Below, in pieces: positions 9,544 through 17,086 of a stretch of DNA of 64,000 bases (within the stretch, counting starts at the first letter, position 1; every line of letters begins with the position of its first letter). The notes below the pieces were generated by a model, which saw nothing but the letters and a program-made list of their open reading frames with translations, did not search any database and had not been told where the DNA came from. Position numbers and translations under genes: made by a program. Source of the stretch: Myxococcota bacterium. GTDB taxonomy: Bacteria > Myxococcota_A > UBA9160 > UBA4427. The DNA lies in the NCBI GenBank assembly GCA_029243605.1, contig JAQWRT010000092.1, forward strand, positions 1 to 64,000, read 5' to 3'.

Positions 9544-10488
9544 TCAGGCAATTCGAAAATGACTGGCCTGGGTATCCTCTGCGCCCAGGTCAGTAAAGTT
9601 GTCGTCGATGCGAGCTTGGATGAACTCTTTCCAGGTAAATGGCCTGTAGTGGGGGGCGGAATCGCCGATTCCCGGAATCGGTTGGATAGTCGCGTCTAGC
9701 GGCGGGTTGTAGAAGTAGGGAATGCTGTAGCGGGCCTTTTCTGTCATGGGGACCACTCGATGAACCGAAGCGCGGTAGCGATCGTTCGTCCACACCTGAA
9801 GCGAGTCGGCAAGATTTACGACGATCGTGCCCTCGATGGCTGGAATATCGACCCAGCCATGAGTGCGCGAGTGGGTCTGCAGCCCGCCTGTTTGATCCTG
9901 GAGGAGCAGGGTCAGAACGCCCGGATCCGTGTGGTGCCCCAGGGCAGTTTTGCCCAGGCCCGGAAGAGTGCCTCGCTCGGTTTGGGGAACCGGATCCTCG
10001 ACGGGGTAGTAGTTGAGACGAACCGTGCTGGTCTTCGCGCTCCCAGGGTAGGTACTCGCGGTGTCACTCCCCGAGCCTAGAGCCGTGTGAACGAGATGCA
10101 GGGTTTTCTCCGCGAGTTCAGAGAAAGCTTTGAAATATTCGTTCTGGAATTCCTTGAAGCCCGGGAGAGCACTGGGCCAGCGGTTTCGCGACTCGCCGAT
10201 TGAGCCTCCAGGGTGCATGTAGTCGAAGACTTCCTTGCAGTCCCGGTCTTGCTTGGTCAGCTCTCGATCGAACCAGCCCAGGGGCCTGTCCTCTGTTCGG
10301 CGTATTTTCTCCTTGATTTCAGAAGGCGCCGAAAAGAAGCGGCGAGTTTCCTGCCAGTTTCGTTCGATCATCGCATCGAGCCCATGGCCCCGGATCAGAA
10401 AAAATCCGTGATCGCTGCAGGCAGAATCCACGGCATTCAAGTCTGCCGCGCTGGGTTGACCGATATCGACTGTGGGCACGAGATCCAT
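9544..10488 (-). CDS. 2-oxoglutarate/Fe(II)-dependent oxygenase (isopenicillin N synthase-like)
   Basis: VPTVDIGQPSAADLNAVDSACSDHGFFLIRGHG, GHHTDPGVLTLLLQD…VNLADSLQVWTNDRYRASVHRV. Start moved to ATG 10488 because the ORF-track start overlaps the upstream gene. Confidence 0.9.
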   Translation of the reverse strand: MDLVPTVDIGQPSAADLNAVDSACSDHGFFLIRGHGLDAMIERNWQETRRFFSAPSEIKEKIRRTEDRPLGWFDRELTKQDRDCKEVFDYMHPGGSIGESRNRWPSALPGFKEFQNEYFKAFSELAEKTLHLVHTALGSGSDTASTYPGSAKTSTVRLNYYPVEDPVPQTERGTLPGLGKTALGHHTDPGVLTLLLQDQTGGLQTHSRTHGWVDIPAIEGTIVVNLADSLQVWTNDRYRASVHRVVPMTEKARYSIPYFYNPPLDATIQPIPGIGDSAPHYRPFTWKEFIQARIDDNFTDLGAEDTQASHFRIA

Positions 10489-10553
10489 GCTGTGAGCGTG
10501 CCACAGCCGGCTTGGCTGCGCACGGGTCTCGAGTGCCGGCCGCCAGAGTGGTC

Positions 10554-12023
10554 TCAGGGGTGAGGTGATTCCGAAACCACGTAGGACTCGTCGTCGGCCG
10601 CTTCGAGTTGCTGCTTGAGTTCGCTCATACGGTGCGGCCACTGGGTGACCACCCGGCCGCTCGCTGAACGATAATAGTCACCACAATTGGACTGCCAGGG
10701 AGCGATTGCTCGAATGTCTTCTTGGAGTTTTTCGTTATAAGCCGCCATGCTTTCAGCGCGTACATCGATCGCTGCGGAACCCTGGTCGATGAGCCGGCGT
10801 ATCTGTCGAACCGCGAACTCGACTTCGTACTCGATGGTCGTGATAATCGAATCTCCGTTGGTATTGGGGCCATAGAGCATGAAAAGGTTTGGAAACCCCG
10901 AGGTCATCACTCCCTTGTAGGCCAGAGCACCATCGCGCCAGGCTTCCTCAAGACGCACCCCCTGACGCCCAGACACCTCGATGGCCGAAAGGAAAAGAGT
11001 CGTCTGGAATCCGGTGGCAAGAACGAGCACATCGACTTTTCGCTGCTTCCCGTCGACCATAACGACCGCATCCCGCGAAATTCTATCGATGGGATCGGTG
11101 ACGAGCTCGAGATTGGGACGGTTGAAGGCGGGGTAATAGTGGTTCGAGAGGAGGGGCCGCTTGCAGCCCCAGGGGTGATCGGGGAGGAGCTTCTTCCGGA
11201 GTTCAGGGCTCTCGACCAAGTCTAGATTGGTGAGGCAGGCCGCCTCCATTTCCTCGCGGATGGCTTCAAAGGCTCCCGCTCCCCCGGCATCCGTCACATT
11301 GTGAATTTCTTCTCGGGCCCCTCGCGGCGCATTGGGATCGCTTTTGAAATATTCAAGTTGCTCGGGGGGGAAAGGTGCATCTTCTTTGGGAAGAACCCAG
11401 TTGGCTGTTCGCTGGAAGAGATCAACCGATGCAGCGGTTTTTGCGATCTCTGGAACGAACTGCACAGCGCTGGCAGCGCTTCCAATGACGGCGATTTTTT
11501 TATTTTTGAGATCGTAATTCCAATCCCAACGCGCCGAATGAAAGCGGGCGCCCTGAAAATCATCGAGACCCGGAATATCGGGGTAGTTGAGTTCATTGAA
11601 CATCCCGAGGGCGCTGATCAAGAACTGCGAATCAATAATGCCTCCAGACGCGAGCCTGGTTTCCCAGCGCTTCATTGAATCGTCCCATCTTGCTCCAATG
11701 ACGGAGTCGTCGAATCGACAATGTTCGAGAAGGCCGTATTTCTCCGCGCAATGTTCGAAGTAGGCGAGAATTTCGGGTTGGGGCGGATAAAGTCCAGACC
11801 ATTCGGGATTTAACTCGAAGGAATATGAATAGAGAGGCGCCGGTATGTCGCAGGCACAGCCGGGATAGCGGTTGTGGTTCCAGGTCCCGCCGACGCCGCT
11901 ACTTTTTTCGAGGATTACGAAGTCCTCGATTCCCGCTTGCTTGAGGCGGATCGCCATGCAGAGGCCGCCGGGGCCGGCACCGATAATCGCCACTCGGAAA
12001 GGCTGGTTAGCATTGCTCGTCAT
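10554..12023 (-). CDS. FAD-dependent flavin monooxygenase (Baeyer-Villiger-like)
   Basis: GAGPGGLCMAIRLKQAG, SSGVGGTWNHNRYPGCACDIPAPLYSYSF, second dinucleotide motif VIGSAASAVQ. Confidence 0.92.
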   Translation of the reverse strand: MTSNANQPFRVAIIGAGPGGLCMAIRLKQAGIEDFVILEKSSGVGGTWNHNRYPGCACDIPAPLYSYSFELNPEWSGLYPPQPEILAYFEHCAEKYGLLEHCRFDDSVIGARWDDSMKRWETRLASGGIIDSQFLISALGMFNELNYPDIPGLDDFQGARFHSARWDWNYDLKNKKIAVIGSAASAVQFVPEIAKTAASVDLFQRTANWVLPKEDAPFPPEQLEYFKSDPNAPRGAREEIHNVTDAGGAGAFEAIREEMEAACLTNLDLVESPELRKKLLPDHPWGCKRPLLSNHYYPAFNRPNLELVTDPIDRISRDAVVMVDGKQRKVDVLVLATGFQTTLFLSAIEVSGRQGVRLEEAWRDGALAYKGVMTSGFPNLFMLYGPNTNGDSIITTIEYEVEFAVRQIRRLIDQGSAAIDVRAESMAAYNEKLQEDIRAIAPWQSNCGDYYRSASGRVVTQWPHRMSELKQQLEAADDESYVVSESPHP

Positions 12024-12049
12024 CGAATCCTACCTCGTGCGGGGTTGAT

Positions 12050-13033
12050 CTAGCGGCTTTGAGATTCTATTGGCTCGTCTAGGGTGGCGAGCATCATGTC
12101 GGCTTCACCCTGTAGGACGACCTCTTCTCTTTGGTTCAGAATTTGGAGTCCGAAGGTGGTGACCGCAAGGTGGGGCCGGCTTCGGGTGCGGCGCGCGTTC
12201 AGCGGGCGGTGCCGCAGTTCAAGAGTGTCGCCGGCGAATACGGGGGCAACGACTTGCCAGCGGTCTCCCAGGTGCCCGGCCTCGGAAGGAATCCCAGGCA
12301 TGGGGAGCTTCATTAATTCGCTCAGCCAGACGGAAAATCCGAGAGAAAAAGAGAGCATGGGAGAGGCCGTGGTGGAACCGAAGATCGCTTTTTTCGAAAA
12401 TTCGGCATCAAGAGAAAGAGGATTTGGATCGCCGCTGAAATTGGCGAAATTGACGATATCCGTTTCTGTGATCGATCGTATGGGGAGTGAGCCCCGAGGA
12501 CCCAATTCGACCATTTCCTCCGCTCCCAGGGCGCGCGATGAAGAGGGCGGTGGGGACTTTTCCAGGGGCCAGGATTGCGTTAAATCAGCCTTCCATGGGC
12601 TCGGGCTGGTTCCCACAGGGCGCTTTCGAATACCCAGGCTTCCCATGGCACTGACCGCGCCCCGTTGGTTCGCCAGGGAAAAATTCAATTGCCTTGTCTC
12701 CCCGTCTTTCTGCAAATCAGAAGGGCCGACTTCTTGGCAGGCAAAGGCGAGCGTGTCTCCAAAGCGAACGGGTGAATGAAAGCGAATCGAAAAATTTGAG
12801 ACGTAGCTGTCCGGGTCGGCGCGGCCGATGAGGTCTCCCGCACACCGGGTCATAGACCCCAGGGCCCAGCTCGCCGAAAGGAGACCGTGCGCAAAGCCCG
12901 TGCCGAGGGGCGAGCTGGCGCCGAAGTGTTGATCGACGTGGATACGAGAGAAGTCCCCGGTGAGGGAGGCGAAAGTGGCGACCGCCTCCGCGGTCACCGT
13001 ACGGTGTCCGAACCATTCGGCCTGATCTTTCAT
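12050..13033 (-). CDS. MaoC-like dehydratase / double hot-dog protein
   Basis: FASLTGDFSRIHVDQHFGASSPLGTGFAHGLLSASW and a second hot-dog half FANFSGDPNPLSLDAEFSKKAIFG. Confidence 0.85.
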   Translation of the reverse strand: MKDQAEWFGHRTVTAEAVATFASLTGDFSRIHVDQHFGASSPLGTGFAHGLLSASWALGSMTRCAGDLIGRADPDSYVSNFSIRFHSPVRFGDTLAFACQEVGPSDLQKDGETRQLNFSLANQRGAVSAMGSLGIRKRPVGTSPSPWKADLTQSWPLEKSPPPSSSRALGAEEMVELGPRGSLPIRSITETDIVNFANFSGDPNPLSLDAEFSKKAIFGSTTASPMLSFSLGFSVWLSELMKLPMPGIPSEAGHLGDRWQVVAPVFAGDTLELRHRPLNARRTRSRPHLAVTTFGLQILNQREEVVLQGEADMMLATLDEPIESQSR

Positions 13034-13128
13034 GTCCGCTCTCTCATGTCCGCTCTCTCATGTCTGCTCTCTCGTGTCCGCTCTCTCATGTCCATTCTCT
13101 CCTGTTCAGTCTTTCATGCCGGGTCTTT
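13031..13128 (-). repeat. Tandem repeat of 14 bp x 7 decaying copies (minus strand AGAGAGCGGACATG)
   Basis: + strand copies: catgtccgctctct x2, catgtctgctctct, cgtgtccgctctct, catgtccattctct, cctgttcagtcttt, catgccgggtcttt. Confidence 0.95.
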
Positions 13129-13305
13129 CGTGGAAGACGCCCAATTGGGTCCGGGTGGAGTCGAGGAGAGATGCCCCCGTTTTTGATACCCTGCAAGAGT
13201 ATCAACTCCGAGCCGATAATTCGGCATGGAAGCGGGCAGGGGGCTCTCCCGAAATTTTCGGCCAAGAGCTTCCACCCAACGCAATATGCGGAGATTGTAT
13301 TCCGA

Positions 13306-14535
13306 ATGATACGCGCCCCTTCAGCACCGGGTCGGCCCGCCGAGCTCCTCGAAGCGTCCACTATCGAGGATCCCCATCCCTTTTTGAGGCGAGTCCGAGA
13401 GGCGGGCCCCATCTCGCGTCTGGGCGAAACGGGTGTTCATCTGATCGCGGATTGGGAGGGGATTCTTGAGGTTCTTGACCGCGAAGAGGATTTCTCAGCC
13501 AACCTGACAGGCGTTTTGGTGCGGGCCCAGCAAGACCAGGTCGGGGTCTTCGAGCTTCCGGCGGGCGAGGGCACCCAGGTGATCGCGACGGCAGACGAGC
13601 CTCGGCACGCCGTACACAGGCGCTTGCTCAAACCCGGGATGTCCTCCCGGGGAATGGCCGCCCTGGAGCCCATGATGCGTGATTGGGCCCGGGAGGCGAT
13701 TCGCGATTGGTTGCGTTCGGGCGCAGTCGATTTTGCTCCCGTCGCCGAGATTCTTCCTGCCCGGGTGGTGGGTCACCTACTCGGCTTGCCCCCGGGCGAT
13801 GTCGAGCGTCACCGGGAGTGGGCTCTGGTTGGGGGCGAGATCCTGGCCGGCGATATTTCGGCCGAAAAGTTGGAAAAGCTCGCTCGCGATACGGGCGCGA
13901 TGGCCGAGTATCTGGCCGCTCACCTCGAGATCGCTGGTCGATCGCCGGCACGGGATGATCTGCTGAGTGGCTTGGCTGCCGGGGTCAAAGCGGGCCGGGT
14001 GACGAGCTCCGAGGCGACGGGGATCGCCCTCGTGCTCTTCGGAGCCGGCGGAGAATCGACCACCGCTCTGATTGGCTCCTGCATGAGGTTGCTGGCCGCA
14101 GACCCTGGGCTGTGCGAGAGGCTGAGGAAGGATAGGGGTCTGGTGCCGCGTTTCGTCGAAGAAGTTCTCCGCCTAGAGCCCCCCTTCAAGTTCCATTACC
14201 GCGCGGTGCGTCGGGAGTGCGAACTCATGGGCTATTTCCTCGAGCCTGGCGATCGGCTGATGCTGCTCTGGGCCGCGGCGAATCGCGACCCCGAACTTTT
14301 CGAGGACCCAGATCGAATCCGCTTGGACAGGAAATACCCGAAGCATCACCTGAGTTTCGGCCGGGGAGCGCATTTTTGCCTGGGTGAGCAGGTCGCCCGG
14401 TTGGAGGTGCGAGTGATGCTGGAAGAGGTCCTGAAGGCGACGCGCGAATTCTCCCTGGATCCCGCGTCTCCTCCGGTTCACACTCGGAGCATCTTTGTTC
14501 GACGCCTGGAGAAGCTGCCGATCCAGCTGGGCTGA
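13306..14535 (+). CDS. Cytochrome P450
   Basis: Heme motif FGRGAHFCLGEQVARLE, ExxR in EEVLRLEPP, I-helix GAGGESTT. ATG 13306 preferred because the longer ORF runs into the 14-bp repeat. Confidence 0.92.
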   Translation: MIRAPSAPGRPAELLEASTIEDPHPFLRRVREAGPISRLGETGVHLIADWEGILEVLDREEDFSANLTGVLVRAQQDQVGVFELPAGEGTQVIATADEPRHAVHRRLLKPGMSSRGMAALEPMMRDWAREAIRDWLRSGAVDFAPVAEILPARVVGHLLGLPPGDVERHREWALVGGEILAGDISAEKLEKLARDTGAMAEYLAAHLEIAGRSPARDDLLSGLAAGVKAGRVTSSEATGIALVLFGAGGESTTALIGSCMRLLAADPGLCERLRKDRGLVPRFVEEVLRLEPPFKFHYRAVRRECELMGYFLEPGDRLMLLWAAANRDPELFEDPDRIRLDRKYPKHHLSFGRGAHFCLGEQVARLEVRVMLEEVLKATREFSLDPASPPVHTRSIFVRRLEKLPIQLG

Positions 14536-14568
14536 GAGTCTGGCCCTGACCCCTTGGGTCCGGGTGGC

Positions 14569-15861
14569 TCAGGGTGCGGTTGTCTCGCCGGGGGGAAGCG
14601 AAATCAGCGGGCTCCACTTGAGCCACCGCCCCTTGCTCTCCTTGGCGAGGTCGAAGAGCGCCCCGGCTTCGACAGCCTTACCCGGTTTGTCCGGAGTCGC
14701 GAAGGCGACGGCGCCCTTGATCAGGGCTTCGAGGGACGAAACCTGGACGTGAAGGCCAGTAAAGCCCAGGTCCGAGTGAATTCCGCTGGCGTTCCAGAAC
14801 ACGCTGTTTTCCCGCACGAGGGTCGCATAGCGAGAATCGATCTGAACGCGAAGTAGGATATCTCGCCCATTTTCATCGAGATCGTGGGAGAGGACCCGGC
14901 CGACGACTGCCCCCCGGTAGAGAATAGAGTCCCCGTCGGTGACCGACTCGAGGCGCGGGGTTCGTAGAAGGATGTGCAGGCCCCGGCTCTCGCGGTATTC
15001 GCGGCTGGCATCTTTTTCGTGGTCGAAGAGTGTGAACTGATCGCCGAGGACCGCGGGCTTGCCGACTTCTCCGAGGGTGTCAAAACTGACGCCCCCCGTG
15101 AGTGCGGTGGCGATGGAAGCGATATCGACATCGATTCCCTGGAGGCTTGCACTGATGTCGACTCCGCTCGAGTTCCAGAAATGCGTATGGCTGTGGACGC
15201 GATCGGCGTATGCGGGTTTGATAGAGATTTGGATCGTGGCCCCTGTATTGGGCTTTCCGAGCTTGAGGCTGGTCACTTGGCCCACCCGGATTCCCTTATA
15301 AATCACGGGACTCCCCTGACTGAGGCCAAGAGTGCCTGCCATGCTGGTGAGGGTGAGGTGAAGCCCCTTGTCGTTTTTTAGCAGATCGGGCGGGTCCGCA
15401 AGGCCTTCGAAACTACGCTTCAAAGGACCGCCCAATTTACCGGGATCCACCGCGATATAGGCGCCGGAGACGATGGTGGTCAATCCCGAGATGCCCTTGG
15501 GCCCGATGCGCGGGCGCTCGATCCAGAAGCTTGTCTCCCCAACCAGGAGGCGCTCGCCGTTCTCGTCGATCTGCGCCTTGACGATGATATGACTGAAGTC
15601 TTTGCTGAGGCGAACCTCCTCGACGGTTCCAATGACTACGTCCCTGTAGCGCACCGTTGTCTTGCCCGCGTCGACCCCACTGGCATCGGCGAAGGTAATC
15701 TCAATGCTCTTCCCCCGGCGTTCGAAAGTGGCGTAGAGCAGAGCCAGCGCCACCAGGGCAGCGATGATGGGGACGAGCCAGACGATCTGGAAACCGTGGC
15801 GACCGGCGACGACAGCTTCTGGAACTTCTTCTTGGGAAAGGCCACCGTTGGGTTCGCTCAT
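14569..15861 (-). CDS. pqiB: Intermembrane transport protein PqiB (MCE/MlaD domains)
   Basis: N-terminal TM then ITFADASGVDAGKTTVRYRDVVIGTVEEVRLSKD; repeated MCE motifs (GSPVIYKGIRVGQVTSLKL, GDSILYRGAVVGRVLSHDL). Confidence 0.9.
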   Translation of the reverse strand: MSEPNGGLSQEEVPEAVVAGRHGFQIVWLVPIIAALVALALLYATFERRGKSIEITFADASGVDAGKTTVRYRDVVIGTVEEVRLSKDFSHIIVKAQIDENGERLLVGETSFWIERPRIGPKGISGLTTIVSGAYIAVDPGKLGGPLKRSFEGLADPPDLLKNDKGLHLTLTSMAGTLGLSQGSPVIYKGIRVGQVTSLKLGKPNTGATIQISIKPAYADRVHSHTHFWNSSGVDISASLQGIDVDIASIATALTGGVSFDTLGEVGKPAVLGDQFTLFDHEKDASREYRESRGLHILLRTPRLESVTDGDSILYRGAVVGRVLSHDLDENGRDILLRVQIDSRYATLVRENSVFWNASGIHSDLGFTGLHVQVSSLEALIKGAVAFATPDKPGKAVEAGALFDLAKESKGRWLKWSPLISLPPGETTAP

Positions 15862-16469
15862 TAGTTCTCCTCTGGGATCGCCCATAGAGTATGGGGGTCG
15901 AAGCTTCGGGCCGCCAATATCGTCAGGATCACCACCATGGCGAAGCATGCGGCTCCGGGGCCCGGTGAGAAACTCGCGAGCCTTCCGAACTGAACCAGGG
16001 AAATCGTGAGAGAGACGACAAAAACGTCGATCATCGACCAGGGCCCGATGGATTCTATGGCCCGGTAAAGGCGCGTGGATGCAAGCCTGGCCTGAACGCT
16101 GCCCAGTCGGGATGTGCTGATCAGTAGAAAACCGAGGCCCAGGATTTTGAGCAATGGAATCACGATACTCGCCAGGAAAACGATGGCGCCCACAAACCAC
16201 ATCCCCGAGCCAAAGAGATCGGCGATCCCTCCGAGAATCGTGTCGCTGCTCGGGCGACCGAGGAGTTCCATGTCGAAGATGGGGAGCAGATTGGCAGGGA
16301 CGTAGAGGATCGCGGCGGCGATCAGCAGGGCCCAGACCCGGCTGATGGAATTCTGCGGTGTGGAGTTCTCGGTCAACGGTGCTTTGCAGCCCGGGCAAAG
16401 GAGTCTTTTCCGTGCCTCTTCGGGCACCCCACAGACGCCGCCGCATCGAGGGCAGATGACTCGTTTCAT
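15861..16469 (-). CDS. pqiA: Paraquat-inducible protein A (PqiA)
   Basis: CPRCGGVCGVPEEARKRLLCPGCKAPL zinc-ribbon-like motif, NLLPIFDMELLGR, IGPWSMIDVFVVSL; stop overlaps the pqiB start (TAATG). Confidence 0.9.
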   Translation of the reverse strand: MKRVICPRCGGVCGVPEEARKRLLCPGCKAPLTENSTPQNSISRVWALLIAAAILYVPANLLPIFDMELLGRPSSDTILGGIADLFGSGMWFVGAIVFLASIVIPLLKILGLGFLLISTSRLGSVQARLASTRLYRAIESIGPWSMIDVFVVSLTISLVQFGRLASFSPGPGAACFAMVVILTILAARSFDPHTLWAIPEEN

Positions 16470-17074
16470 CGTCCCGACCGCCGGGGTCGAAAATCTTCGA
16501 TCACTCCCTCGAGATCGAGGGATCCCAGGCCAATGACCCAGAGGAGGGCAAAGGCGCCAAAGCAATAGAGCCCCGGGCCCGGAGTCAGGGTAGCGAGTTG
16601 GCTGAGCTTGACCGCCGCAACGAAGGCGCCCACGAGATAGACCCCGGGCATGGAGCCGGGAGCGATGAAAGCGAGGAGCCGGGAGAGGGGGCGCAATCTA
16701 CCCCCTGAAACCCCTCTCCTGAGGGCGAGCATCAGCCCGCAGGCCAGGCTGAGCTGCAGCCCGGGAATGGCGATGCTTGTCATTCCCACGAGCACGCTGA
16801 GAAAATATTGATGATCCATCCAGAGCGCTGTGACGCCGGTAAACACTCGGTTGGTTTGAATAATTCCCCCATACTCGAGGGTGATGAAAGGGATGCTGTT
16901 GGCCAGCGCCCAGAAGATCAGTGCAGCGAGGCAGAGGGCCAGGGGAGCATCGAGGGACAGGGTGGGTCCGCGAGCTACTTCGGATTTGCATCGGAAACAG
17001 AGAGCCCGCCGGCGAGGCTCCAGCGAGGGAAGCGACTGGGTGGCGCCACACACTTCGCAACGAATGGCGTCCAC
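16466..17074 (-). CDS. pqiA: Paraquat-inducible protein A (PqiA), second copy
   Basis: CEVCGATQSLPSLEPRRRALCFRCKSE, NSIPFITLEYGG, APGSMPGVYLVGAFVAAVKL. Confidence 0.88.
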   Translation of the reverse strand: MDAIRCEVCGATQSLPSLEPRRRALCFRCKSEVARGPTLSLDAPLALCLAALIFWALANSIPFITLEYGGIIQTNRVFTGVTALWMDHQYFLSVLVGMTSIAIPGLQLSLACGLMLALRRGVSGGRLRPLSRLLAFIAPGSMPGVYLVGAFVAAVKLSQLATLTPGPGLYCFGAFALLWVIGLGSLDLEGVIEDFRPRRSGR

Positions 17075-17086
17075 CCGGTCTCTTCC

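Noticed and set aside
13031-13128. CRISPR array
   Set aside because: 14-bp contiguous repeat with no spacers; it is a simple tandem repeat
13060-13305. N-terminal extension of the P450 ORF (MSALSCPLSHVHSLL…)
   Set aside because: Translation of the 14-bp tandem repeat and the promoter region; ATG 13306 fits the normal P450 N-terminus
15862-16446. N-terminal extension of the 625-aa PqiB ORF
   Set aside because: This part is an out-of-frame reading of the pqiA gene; the true pqiB start is ATG 15861
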